From Flavobacteriales bacterium (GTDB taxonomy: Bacteria > Bacteroidota > Bacteroidia > Flavobacteriales_D > Crocinitomicaceae): a DNA stretch of 39,445 nt. Below are positions 31,808 to 39,445 of this stretch, piece by piece. The stretch is taken from the NCBI GenBank assembly GCA_018883325.1, contig VEQH01000041.1, positions 1 to 39,445 of the forward strand, read 5' to 3'. Positions within the stretch are counted from its first letter, which is position 1. Every line of letters begins with the position of its first letter. The notes below the pieces were generated by a model. It made no database searches and was not told the DNA's origin. It saw only the letters and a list, made by a program, of their open reading frames with translations. Position numbers and translations under genes: made by a program.

Positions 31808-33723
31808 ATTTAGAACCGGAAGTACAACAGATTTTTCAGTCAATAGATGAAGGCAGGAATTTTTTATTAAGCGGAGGTGCAGGAAGTGGAAAAACCTATT
31901 CCTTGGTACATGTAATTAGGCAGGCAATAGCTGAAAACCCAACTGCTAAGGTTGCTTGTATGACCTATACTAATGCCGCAGTTAAAGAAATTGAAGAAAG
32001 AGTAAACCACAAAAATCTTAATGTTTCTACGATACACGATTTCTTATGGGATAGTATCAAGCACTTTCAAAAGGAGCTTAAAGAAGCTCTTATTTCCTTG
32101 GCAAATAATGAAGACGTAACTAAAATTTCTATTGAAGAAGTCAATCCCGTTCCGGATAATTATTTTGCGGTTTTGCCTGATGGTGTGCAATACAAAGAGT
32201 TTGTCAGAATACGTGAAGGAATTATATCTCACGATGAATTACTTATTGTAGCAAACTATCTTTTTGAAAAATATCCCAAACTTAGCAGTATCGTAAAAGA
32301 TAAATATAAGTTCATCTTCATAGATGAGTACCAAGATACAAGCAAAGCTGTTGTAGAAACATTCCTTACACATTTTAAGAAAAGTGAAAGAAAGAATATC
32401 ATAGGTTTTTTTGGAGATGCTATGCAAGCAATTTATGAAGATGGTATTGGTAACTTGGACGATTACAAGGGAGATGATGCAGAAAAAGTAAACGAAATTT
32501 CAAAGAAGCAAAATAGAAGAAATCCTAAACTAATTATTGATTTAGCAAACAAACTTCGTACTGATGGTATAACTCAAGAACCTTCTGCCGACCCGAAAGC
32601 TCCTAATATGGCTAATGGTGTAGTAAAGCAAGGCACTGTTTTGTTTCTGCATTCAAGTGATGGCGATATCAACAAAGTTGAAGAATTTTTAGCAGCAAAT
32701 TATCTATGGGATTTTAATAATTCAAAGGAAACAAAAGAACTTAATCTTACTCACAATTTAATAGCAGGTAAAGCAGGTTTTAGAACCTTGATGGATATTT
32801 ATGATGATGACCCTATAATTGGTTTGAAAACGGATATCCTAAATAGAATAAAGGATAACAAGAAAAATAATAGACCAGAAATTGAAATTAATGAAGATGA
32901 TACTTTCGATACTGTTGTAGATAAGTTTGAGTTAAAAAATAGACAAAGAGTACTGAAGAAAGATATTTTATTGGCAGACCCTATAAAAGCAGAATTGTAC
33001 AATCAGCTAAAGGACAAACCCTACTCTGAAGTAAGAAAAATATATTTAAATAAAGATGCCCTAATTGATGATAAAAAGCAAGAAGAAGATAATGAAAATA
33101 AGAAAGGCTCAAAAAGAGATAATCTTATAAAGCACTTGTTTAAAATTCAGAATAATATTTCTCTCTATCAAAACAAAAAATACAATGAATTTTTAAGGGT
33201 AACCGATTATCGGTTTAGAATAACAAGTATTACAAGCAAAAAAACCTTAAAGGAAAACATTGAAATTCTTGTAAACGTTGGAGATAATACAATTGAGCAA
33301 GTCATTAATGATGCAAACGAAAAAGGGATTTGTTTGATTGATGACAAGCTAATTGCTTTTAAAGAGAACAAAGAATATTTATATAATCGAGTAAAGGATG
33401 TTAAGTTTAGTGAATTTCAAAAATTATATGAATACCTTGAAGGACAAACACCATTTTCTACGCAACATAAAACCAAAGGTGCAGAATTTGATAATGTCTT
33501 AGTCATACTTGATAATGGTGGATGGAACAATTATAACTTTGGCAATCTTTTTTTAGAAACAGGTTCGGCAAGCGTATTGGATAGAACTCAAAAAATATTT
33601 TACGTTTGTTGTACAAGAGCCAAAGAAAATTTAGCAGTATTCTTTCACAATCCGAATTTACACGTTATTGCCAAGGCTAAAGAATGGTTTGGTGAGGAAA
33701 ATGTCATTAGCCTAGAAATTTAG
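31789..33723 (+). CDS. gajB: Gabija GajB-like UvrD/PcrA superfamily 1 helicase
   Basis: The 644-aa protein has the SF1A motifs in order. Motif I is SGGAGSGKT (28-36), then motif Ia-type MTYTNAAVKEIEERV, motif II FIFIDEYQDTSKA (about 179-191), motif III GDAMQAIY, motif V FSTQHKTKGAEFDNVLVI (about 561-578) and motif VI KIFYVCCTRAKENL. A long insertion (about 290-480), rich in Lys, Asp and Asn, separates the two halves and may carry the 2B-like part. It starts inside the gajA-like gene. In Gabija, GajB responds to DNA ends and works with GajA. All ATPase residues are present. Confidence 0.85.
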   Translation: MAEGRLNLEPEVQQIFQSIDEGRNFLLSGGAGSGKTYSLVHVIRQAIAENPTAKVACMTYTNAAVKEIEERVNHKNLNVSTIHDFLWDSIKHFQKELKEALISLANNEDVTKISIEEVNPVPDNYFAVLPDGVQYKEFVRIREGIISHDELLIVANYLFEKYPKLSSIVKDKYKFIFIDEYQDTSKAVVETFLTHFKKSERKNIIGFFGDAMQAIYEDGIGNLDDYKGDDAEKVNEISKKQNRRNPKLIIDLANKLRTDGITQEPSADPKAPNMANGVVKQGTVLFLHSSDGDINKVEEFLAANYLWDFNNSKETKELNLTHNLIAGKAGFRTLMDIYDDDPIIGLKTDILNRIKDNKKNNRPEIEINEDDTFDTVVDKFELKNRQRVLKKDILLADPIKAELYNQLKDKPYSEVRKIYLNKDALIDDKKQEEDNENKKGSKRDNLIKHLFKIQNNISLYQNKKYNEFLRVTDYRFRITSITSKKTLKENIEILVNVGDNTIEQVINDANEKGICLIDDKLIAFKENKEYLYNRVKDVKFSEFQKLYEYLEGQTPFSTQHKTKGAEFDNVLVILDNGGWNNYNFGNLFLETGSASVLDRTQKIFYVCCTRAKENLAVFFHNPNLHVIAKAKEWFGEENVISLEI

Positions 33724-33875
33724 TACTCAAATAAATTTTTATTAAAAAAAAGATGAATTTTTACAATTTAGACATCATTGAAGTTCCAAAAATCGAGAAA
33801 GTTTATTTTAAGATTTTTGATATTTAAAATTGAATCAATTCTCAACATTAAAACTTTAAAGAAATAATTAAAAAT

Positions 33876-35135
33876 ATGGCAGATAAGGTAATATTAGAAA
33901 CAAAAACGTTGGGCAATTTATTGGCTAAAACTGGTGAATTTAAATTGAAAATACCAGATTATCAGCGTATTTATTGTTGGGAAGAAAAACAAGTGATTCA
34001 ACTCATAGAGGATATTCAAGAACGTACGACTCAACCCTATCACATGGGAAGCATTATTTTACACAAACGTATAGAAAATAACAATTCTGTTTGTTACGAT
34101 ATTGTAGATGGACAACAACGATTGGTCACATTGTCACTAATTTTATTACAACTTGGAAAGAATGATTTACCTTTTTTAGAAGAAAAATTTGAGTCTGAAA
34201 ATGCCCAAAATTATATAGCATACAACAAATGGTTGATTAATAATTACCTACAAAATGAAAATGTTATTGAATTAATAAATAAACTACTAGATAAACTTCA
34301 ATTCTCAGTATTAATCTTAGAAACAGAAAGACTTGACTTAGCTTATACTTTTTTTTCAAGTGAAAATGGAAAAGGAAAACCTTTATCTGATTTTGACTTA
34401 TTAAAATCGCACCATTTGCGCTATGTTCAAATATCAAATCAAGCCCAGCACTTAGCAAGTAAATGGGATGATTTGATTTTGGATTCTAACAGCTCTAGTG
34501 CTTTAGAACGCACTTTTGAAATCTTCCTTTTCAGGCTTCGTAAATGGATGCGAAAAAGAAATTGGGATGATACAAAAAAACGGAAAGTAAAAAATGAGTT
34601 TGAAGCTGCTGCAATTATACCTGAAATACCACCTTTTGGAGAACAATTTCATTTTTATGAATCTATTCAAGGTGGAGCTCATTTTTTCGCATATGCCGAA
34701 CATTTTATTCATCGTTTCAAAGATTTTAAACAAACAAATCAATATAAGGCTCTAAAAGAACTCGACGGTGAAAAACATTGGTGGTATCGTGATTGTATTG
34801 AAACCTTACTTTTTGCTTATTATCTGAAATTTGGAACACTTTATTTAAGTGATGCTTGTATGTTGCTTTGTCGTTTAGTTTCTCAACATAGGTATGAAAG
34901 CTCAAGAGCGTATATTCATTCGATTCATTCATATATCAGCAATGCAGAAGTTGTGATGATGATAGAACAAGCTACTTCGCCAACATTTTTTTTAGCTGAA
35001 ATGCAATCATCCATTAAAAAATTATCCAAAATACCAAGTGACCTTGTCGGAACAAGAAAGACTTATAGCAAAATCGTTAAAGGAATTGTCCAAAAACTAC
35101 CGAATCTAACTTTAATATCCTATTACAATGACTAA
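33876..35135 (+). CDS. DUF262 (GmrS/ParB-like) protein without DUF1524
   Basis: The 419-aa protein has the DUF262 signature: LKIPDYQRIYCWEEKQVIQLIEDI (about 26-49), a YHMGSIIL strand, and YDIVDGQQRLVTLSLILL (71-88), whose DGQQR is the ParB/Srx-like nucleotide-binding motif. A later stretch is SSENGKGKPLSDFDLLKSHHLRY. The C-terminal half is helical and lacks a DUF1524/HNH motif. In GmrSD-type enzymes the DUF262 part binds NTP and the DUF1524 part cuts modified DNA. The next gene carries a complete DUF262-DUF1524 and overlaps by eight bases, so this protein may be a regulatory or heteromeric partner. It follows the helicase gene after 152 bases. Confidence 0.8.
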   Translation: MADKVILETKTLGNLLAKTGEFKLKIPDYQRIYCWEEKQVIQLIEDIQERTTQPYHMGSIILHKRIENNNSVCYDIVDGQQRLVTLSLILLQLGKNDLPFLEEKFESENAQNYIAYNKWLINNYLQNENVIELINKLLDKLQFSVLILETERLDLAYTFFSSENGKGKPLSDFDLLKSHHLRYVQISNQAQHLASKWDDLILDSNSSSALERTFEIFLFRLRKWMRKRNWDDTKKRKVKNEFEAAAIIPEIPPFGEQFHFYESIQGGAHFFAYAEHFIHRFKDFKQTNQYKALKELDGEKHWWYRDCIETLLFAYYLKFGTLYLSDACMLLCRLVSQHRYESSRAYIHSIHSYISNAEVVMMIEQATSPTFFLAEMQSSIKKLSKIPSDLVGTRKTYSKIVKGIVQKLPNLTLISYYND

Positions 35136-36942
35136 TCTTAAAAATAAAGAATATACACCTGCAACAATTGACATATGTTTTAAAATTCCTTTGTATCAAC
35201 GATTATTTGAATGGGATAAAAAACAAGTTATACAACTACTGAGTGATTTACTTGAAAATTATAAAAAAACTCCCGAGAGTCCTTATTACATAGGAATGCT
35301 TACTACATTTAAAGAAAACAAGGAAGAATCTTATAGTTTAGTTGATGGTCAGCAAAGATTTACTGTTTTAACTTTGATAGGAACAGTTTTAGATTGGGAT
35401 AATTTTTTGAAAATTGGAGATAAACTGAGGCTTTCTTTCTTTGCTCGAAAAAAGGATGAGGAATACTTAAGACATGTTATTTCTAAAAATGAGAAAGAGC
35501 CAAGTTTTGAAAACATCAAGATGAAAACAGCTATTGATTGTATAATTGAATTTCTGAACGATAAAGATGAGTCTTTCAAAAAATACATCTTTGAGAAAAC
35601 GACATTTTTTATATCGGAACTTCCAGAAACATACAATTTACAAGACCTTAACCTTTATTTTGAAAGAATGAATGAAGCTGGAAAAGGACTTGAAAGTCAT
35701 GAAATACTTAAAGTTCGTATGTTAAATTTAGCTTTATCAGAAAAATACAATGAATACACATCCTTATGGAATGCAGTTTCTGAAATGGATAAATGTATTA
35801 TCAGGCAGAAAGAGAATGAGAAACAAGATGATTATAAAAGAAAAAATTTAGAGGTTTTTGGAGAAACAACTTATGAAAAAGTATTCGAAAAAGTTGATGC
35901 CAATTATAAAATAGCAACAAAATCTTTAATGAATATAGAACTATCTCAAAAAAAACCTAGTGAGAGTTTCCAAGAAAGAAATGAAAAGGCAATTCTTACT
36001 TTTACAGACTTTTTATTGCAAGTACTTTGGCTTTGTTTAGAAAAAGAAAGCAGAAAAAACGCAACAGAATTTTTTAACAGAAACAAACTGCTCGAGACTT
36101 TTGAAAAGTACTTTAACAATAGTAGTACAGGACAAAAAGTAAGTGTAGATATATTTTTCAATAGTTTGTTAAAATATAGAATTTTATTTGACTATTATAT
36201 CATTCGACTAAATAGCAGTGATGAAAGAAATGTTACATACACCCTTAATCATGTTGGAGAAAACTCAAAAACAAATTTGATTCAGTATCAATCAATGATT
36301 CATGTAAGTACTGAAACTCATATTTGGCTAACACCGTTTTTGATTGAATTAAAAAATCAAAAAGAGATTACAACAGAATATGCCTTGAAATTTCTTCAAA
36401 ATTGGGACAATAAACGTCTGATAAATTCAAATATTAGTTTGAATTATGGATCAATAAATCGTTATTGGTTTTGGCGTTTAGATTATTATTTATGGCAAAT
36501 GCGAAATGAGTATTTTAAAAATAATGAAGTAAAAGAGATTGCAGAAAAGTATGTTTTTAGAACAAATCGTTCGATTGAGCACATTTCTCCACAAACTTTA
36601 AAGGCAGAAAGTTTAGTCATTCAAGATGAAATATTGCAAGATTCATTTGGGAATTTAGCTATGATTTCCTCAGGTCAAAATTCATCGTTGCAAAACGAAT
36701 CCTTTGATGTCAAAAAGGCTTATGTTTATTCTTTTATTCATAAAGATATAGGAGGTAGTATCCAAAGTTTAAAAATGTTGGATATATATCAATATAAAAC
36801 TTGGAATGAAAACTGCATAAAAGATCATCAAAATAAAATGATTGATGTTTTAATTGATTCATTTGAAAATGAAGAAGAATACTTTGAGATCAGAGAGAAT
36901 TTAAAAAGTCAGAAATTGGAAATACTCAATTCTGAAAATTAA
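35128..36942 (+). CDS. DUF262-DUF1524 (GmrSD-like) nuclease
   Basis: The 604-aa protein starts with DUF262: FKIPLYQRLFEWDKKQVIQLLSDLL, an YYIGMLTTF strand, and LVDGQQRFTVLTLIGTVL (about 70-88). LYFERMNEAGKGLESHEILKVRML follows near residue 178. Near the C-terminus is the DUF1524 HNH-type core: RSIEHISPQTLKAES (about 480-495, catalytic His), then FGNLAMISSGQNSSLQNESFDVKKAY. GmrSD relatives are NTP-stimulated endonucleases that attack modified phage DNA. The gene overlaps the DUF262-only gene by eight bases and is followed after 40 bases by a DUF6998 gene, so the three look like one operon. Confidence 0.85.
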   Translation: MTNLKNKEYTPATIDICFKIPLYQRLFEWDKKQVIQLLSDLLENYKKTPESPYYIGMLTTFKENKEESYSLVDGQQRFTVLTLIGTVLDWDNFLKIGDKLRLSFFARKKDEEYLRHVISKNEKEPSFENIKMKTAIDCIIEFLNDKDESFKKYIFEKTTFFISELPETYNLQDLNLYFERMNEAGKGLESHEILKVRMLNLALSEKYNEYTSLWNAVSEMDKCIIRQKENEKQDDYKRKNLEVFGETTYEKVFEKVDANYKIATKSLMNIELSQKKPSESFQERNEKAILTFTDFLLQVLWLCLEKESRKNATEFFNRNKLLETFEKYFNNSSTGQKVSVDIFFNSLLKYRILFDYYIIRLNSSDERNVTYTLNHVGENSKTNLIQYQSMIHVSTETHIWLTPFLIELKNQKEITTEYALKFLQNWDNKRLINSNISLNYGSINRYWFWRLDYYLWQMRNEYFKNNEVKEIAEKYVFRTNRSIEHISPQTLKAESLVIQDEILQDSFGNLAMISSGQNSSLQNESFDVKKAYVYSFIHKDIGGSIQSLKMLDIYQYKTWNENCIKDHQNKMIDVLIDSFENEEEYFEIRENLKSQKLEILNSEN

Positions 36943-36982
36943 GTTTAATGAAAATAGTTATTTACATAATTGAAAATATAAA

Positions 36983-37444
36983 ATGGAGGAAATCAAACAA
37001 TTAATAGCAATCACTAAAAAACTAAAAGAAAAATACATTCATTTCAACAAGAATTTCAGTCTTGATGGAAAATTGGTTGGTGATATTGGAGAAGTATTAG
37101 CAGCAGAAAAATATGGGTTAAGATTATTAGAAGAAAATGCAGTAGTTTATGATGCAGAAGAAATTGCAACTGGACGAATGGTTCAAATCAAATCATCTTT
37201 CAAATCCAACAGTTATTTCCCTTTTGGGGAAGATCGGATTCCAGATTATTTTCTAAGTATTGTAATCGATGAAAATGGAGAAATAGAAGAACTATATAAT
37301 GGTCCAGGAAGGTATGTTTACGATGAGTACATCTTAAAAAATAATCTTAAACCCTACAAAAATCATTATTACACATTATCAAAAGGAGAACTGTCGAAGT
37401 TGAATGATAAAGTTCCAACTAGAGAAAAGATTCAGAAGGTTTAA
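36983..37444 (+). CDS. DUF6998 protein, PD-(D/E)XK-like
   Basis: The 153-aa protein matches the DUF6998 pattern: KQLIAITKKLKEKYIHF, FSLDGKLVGDIGEVLAAEKYGL (about 25-47), YDAEEIATGRMVQIKSSFKSNSYFPFGEDRIPDYFLSI, and LYNGPGRYVYDEYI. The arrangement of an acidic helix (DIGEVLA), an acidic turn (DAEE) and a strand with QIK fits a PD-(D/E)XK nuclease core in which Gln replaces the second Glu. Nuclease activity is a reasonable inference but the Gln leaves doubt. It follows the GmrSD-like gene by 40 bases on the same strand, which suggests a third component of that system. Confidence 0.7.
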   Translation: MEEIKQLIAITKKLKEKYIHFNKNFSLDGKLVGDIGEVLAAEKYGLRLLEENAVVYDAEEIATGRMVQIKSSFKSNSYFPFGEDRIPDYFLSIVIDENGEIEELYNGPGRYVYDEYILKNNLKPYKNHYYTLSKGELSKLNDKVPTREKIQKV

Positions 37445-37592
37445 ATTTTTAATAGAAGCATGATAAAAAAGCTGCTCAATGCTTAAAACACATTAAAGAA
37501 CAATTGATTATGGAAAGACAAAAATTCCTGAAAAATCATTGCTAATTTGCTGAAATGATTCAAAATTGATATCGAAAAAGCAGACTTTCAAT

Positions 37593-37600
37593 TATCTTTG
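37593..37600 (+). promoter_or_regulatory. -7 box TATCTTTG
   Basis: TATCTTTG is an exact TAnnTTTG match. It ends six bases before the ATG at 37607, so the transcript would be nearly leaderless. A TTG lies at 37566-37568, 24 bases upstream, rather far for the -33 element. Confidence 0.55.
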
Positions 37601-37606
37601 CATTCC

Positions 37607-37924
37607 ATGTTTCCTGAAGAAGAACAATTACTGAATCCCATCCTCATTCATTATCTGAATCAGCCAATAGATGCAATTTTGTCGGGTGAAATGGAAGCAG
37701 TGCGAAACAGACGTAAATCTGAACTCTCAATTGTCTTGATTGAAAATGCAGCGCCATATTTTCAAGTATTTTTAGAAAAAGAAAACATCAAAGCAAAGTT
37801 CCTCATTGAGAATTGCTTGTTGGTCGAAGGTGACATTTCCCTAGACGACCACAAACGCATCAAAGCATTCTATGCCGATCCGAAATCACAGGTTATTTTG
37901 AAGAAGGTTTGGTTGAGTAAGTAG
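37607..37924 (+). CDS. Small cytosolic protein, unknown function
   Basis: The ATG at 37607 gives 105 residues (MFPEEEQLLNPILIHYLNQP), preferred over an in-frame TTG that lies within the promoter box. It is mixed alpha/beta: an acidic N-terminus, a helix with EAVRNRRKSELSIVLIENAAPYFQVFL, a strand KAKFLIENCLLVEGDI and a C-terminal FYADPKSQVILKKVW. I recognise no domain, signal peptide or membrane segment. It is a monocistronic gene with its own promoter, unlike the defence operons to its left. Confidence 0.6.
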   Translation: MFPEEEQLLNPILIHYLNQPIDAILSGEMEAVRNRRKSELSIVLIENAAPYFQVFLEKENIKAKFLIENCLLVEGDISLDDHKRIKAFYADPKSQVILKKVWLSK

Positions 37925-38055
37925 GATAGGAGTGTTCACCGCTGCGTATTGTATTTATCGAAATATGTATTTTATTAAATACTTTTCAAATTTGATTTTT
38001 AATAGACACTGAAGTAATACAATCTCTAATTTTTACTTTAAACAATCATATCATT

Positions 38056-38445
38056 TTAGAATTTTTTCTTCATTTCAAATTTGATATCTTTTTCTGGCTT
38101 GATGTAAGCTCCTGTACTTAAATCTATAACAGGTCCAACAATAAATAAGTTCAGTGCATTAACCCAATACATTGGTTCAACTTTAGCATTGGCTCTAACG
38201 TCATATTTTTCATCGTAATAGCCTTCATTCTTAACTACTAAATAGGGCGTTTTTTTATGAATAGTTACTACACAAGGAGTAGTTCCAATTTCTGTTAATT
38301 GTTCTTGTTTATTAATTGAATATACTTTCAAATTAGGAGGATTTGAAGTAATCTTTACATCTGCGTTAGTTCCTTTAAAGATAGTCGCGCAGCTTGATAA
38401 TACTAGAACTGACACACCTAGAGTTAACGTTCTTACGTTTTTCAT
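38056..38445 (-). CDS. PEGA-like lipoprotein
   Basis: The 129-aa protein begins with a lipoprotein signal (LTLGVSVLVLSSC, lipobox Cys19), so it should be lipidated and envelope-bound. After ATIFKGTNADVKITSNPPN comes a PEGA-like beta unit (LKVYSINKQEQLTEIGTTPCVVTIHKKTPY), with the TP turn usual in that family. A hydrophobic segment (YWVNALNLFIVGPVIDLSTGAYIKP) and a basic end close the chain. Relatives of this CATIFKG type are common in Bacteroidota, often small and of unknown role. It is divergent from the XRE gene, with a 24-bp palindrome between them. Confidence 0.75.
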   Translation of the reverse strand: MKNVRTLTLGVSVLVLSSCATIFKGTNADVKITSNPPNLKVYSINKQEQLTEIGTTPCVVTIHKKTPYLVVKNEGYYDEKYDVRANAKVEPMYWVNALNLFIVGPVIDLSTGAYIKPEKDIKFEMKKKF

Positions 38446-38504
38446 AGTATATTGATTTCGTTTATTGGGTTACTTTTTATGTTGTTTTATAAAATATGTA
38501 TTCG

Positions 38505-38512
38505 CAAAAATA
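38505..38512 (-). promoter_or_regulatory. -7 box of the lipoprotein gene
   Basis: On the minus strand the box reads TATTTTTG, an exact TAnnTTTG match, about 60 bases upstream of the lipoprotein ATG. The palindrome at 38526-38549 begins 14 bases further upstream, where it would overlap the -33 region. Confidence 0.5.
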
Positions 38513-38525
38513 ATATTTGTTTTTA

Positions 38526-38549
38526 TAATACGACATATATGTCGTATTA
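38526..38549. promoter_or_regulatory. 24-bp perfect palindromic operator
   Basis: The half TAATACGACATA is mirrored exactly by TATGTCGTATTA. It lies between the divergent lipoprotein and XRE genes, about 30 bases from the XRE start. A perfect dyad of this length next to a helix-turn-helix gene points to an operator bound by that protein, controlling both promoters. Binding is inferred. Confidence 0.7.
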
Positions 38550-38578
38550 AATTTTCAGAGAATGCTTGACTTTTGAAG

Positions 38579-38824
38579 GTGGAGAAAAAATACGACAAAG
38601 AGTTAGTTCAAATTGGATTAAAAATCAAGCAGAGGCGACAAGAAAAACACTTTACTCAAAGTAGTTTGGCCGCAATGTGTAATGTCGATATACGAACAAT
38701 ACAAAGAATCGAAAAAGGTGAACATAATATGAGTGTGACGATAATGTTTTCTCTTTTAACATCTTTAGAATTAAAACCCGAGGATTTTTTCGATAATGAG
38801 GAAAAAACGGAAAGCATAGAGTAA
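38579..38824 (+). CDS. XRE-family transcriptional regulator
   Basis: A short cytosolic protein of 81 residues from GTG 38579; a TTG at 38573 would give 83. The helix-turn-helix spans about residues 9-65: IGLKIKQRRQEKHFTQSSLA, then MCNVDIRTIQRIEKGEHNMS and TSLELKPEDFF. It ends in an acidic tail. No ATG fits the reading frame, so the start is uncertain. It probably represses itself and the divergent lipoprotein gene through the palindrome at 38526-38549. Confidence 0.8.
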   Translation: MEKKYDKELVQIGLKIKQRRQEKHFTQSSLAAMCNVDIRTIQRIEKGEHNMSVTIMFSLLTSLELKPEDFFDNEEKTESIE

Positions 38825-39318
38825 AGGAGAAAAAGTAAAATAATTTTAGAGCCTTTCATGAGTCAACACACTTCCATTATCTTTAGACTTAAAAGCATTT
38901 TTTTGTGAAATTTCGCTTATTTTCGTTATTCGCGAATATCCTCGTAAACTTACCTTTTGCTTCCTTTAGTATTTCTTTAGGTTTTCTTTAGGTTTTCATT
39001 TAAAATTGATAAAAGTTGGTCTTTCTTATTTGACTTAAATTTCTAATGGATTTCTAAAGAACGTAAGAGAAAAACAACATCACATCCTAAAGGAATTTCT
39101 TAATATTTCATTAGGATTAAAAAGAAAGTAAAAACCTTTATTTGTGACCAAACTCATAAAGACAATTCCTTTGGAAATTTACTATGGTTGTTTAATGTTT
39201 TCTTTTAAATCGCTTTCGAAAAAGGATTGAATTTTTTAAACGAATTTTTCACGATGTTTGAAATAAAGATTTTCATTTCGTCAATGACATTTGCTTTTCG
39301 ATTTAAACTTATTTTTCA
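38825..39318. other. 490-bp AT-rich region without genes
   Basis: No convincing ORF is present on either strand. Short tandem units occur near 38970-39000 (CTTTAGGTTTT, twice), with partly complementary CCTAAAGGAATTTC at about 39088-39101. The right edge meets the inverted repeat at CACTAAC (39317-39323), which on the other strand reads GTTAGTG, a core-like string. Confidence 0.4.
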
Positions 39319-39444
39319 CTAACTACATGACAAAAATTTGAAAACATCAATATTTGACTTATTTTGCGGGTTCAGTAATATGTTTGAAATGTAATCTAAT
39401 CCATATTTGAAAAGGCTTTTCGCTCTGTAACCATGCTTTTTAAT
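39319..39444. repeat. Right arm of 126-bp terminal inverted repeat
   Basis: Exact reverse complement of positions 1-126. Read on the plus strand it starts CTAACTACATGAC and contains GCGGGTTCAGTAAT, similar to the central string of palindromes B, F and G. The arm therefore looks like the left half of a cassette-type junction whose other half would be the left arm. One further base (39445) follows. Whether the arms are joined in the real molecule cannot be told from the window. Confidence 0.9.
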
Positions 39445-39445
39445 C

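Noticed and set aside
1..39445. CRISPR array, tRNA, rRNA, intact transposase or integrase
   Set aside because: I looked for regularly spaced repeats, clover-leaf sequences and recombinase motifs and saw none.
1..39445. Window as a complete circular plasmid or phage with direct terminal repeats
   Set aside because: The end repeats are inverted, not direct, and no replication, partition, packaging or structural gene is present.

Overview
The window looks like an accessory defence and conflict island from a Bacteroidota genome, probably of the Flavobacteriales. The DNA is AT-rich. Most genes lack a Shine-Dalgarno sequence and have A-rich or AC-rich leaders. The few recognisable promoters carry a TAnnTTTG -7 box, and the protein families are typical of that phylum. 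I see no housekeeping genes, rRNA, tRNA, CRISPR array or intact transposase/integrase. The genus cannot be read from the sequence.

Layout. (1) Positions 1-126 and 39319-39444 are a perfect inverted repeat bounding the window. (2) 374-4860 and 14270-19701 hold one-way, mostly single-gene units separated by imperfect palindromes of about 135-150 bp that resemble integron attC sites: an OLD-type ATPase/TOPRIM protein, an NYN RNase, a membrane protein with a SEC-C protein, AbiH, a deoxyribosyltransferase/TIR-like protein, a DUF4041-T5orf172 protein and an RX4H (HEPN-type) protein. (3) 4917-7454 on the minus strand is a PanA (HTH-Panacea) / RelE-like toxin-antitoxin operon that continues into DUF2188, zinc-ribbon and permuted NlpC/P60-LRAT-like genes, followed by a broken gene. 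(4) 7993-13990 contains a truncated glycosyltransferase and a 1101-aa polymorphic toxin with an immunity candidate. A displaced ('orphan') toxin tip follows, then two small genes. (5) 19935-25945 has GIY-YIG, a truncated caspase-like gene, an HTH + CoiA-like nuclease pair, a 1.2-kb stretch without genes and a 2-TM PH-like protein. (6) 25961-29191 is a complete type III CBASS operon (CD-NTase, HORMA, TRIP13-like ATPase, 2TM-S-NUDIX effector). (7) 29726-33723 is a Gabija-type OLD nuclease/UvrD helicase pair. (8) 33876-37444 is a DUF262 / DUF262-DUF1524 / DUF6998 trio, a GmrSD-like candidate defence system. (9) 37607-38824 has a small unknown gene, a PEGA-like lipoprotein and an XRE repressor with a 24-bp palindromic operator.

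Two repeat systems organise the island. One is the attC-like cassette junctions. The other is a roughly 150-bp module, seen in six copies of varying quality between 8287 and 25092. It opens with the dyad TACGTAGTTCTACGTA and, in the best copies, closes with a promoter-like TTTAT(GG/CC) box just before a gene. It precedes the polymorphic toxin, the GIY-YIG gene, the small proline-rich gene and the gene string leading into CBASS. In one copy a cassette block starts directly behind it. I read the locus as toxin and defence genes that accumulated by at least two routes, cassette insertion and a recurring promoter module, with many truncated leftovers.
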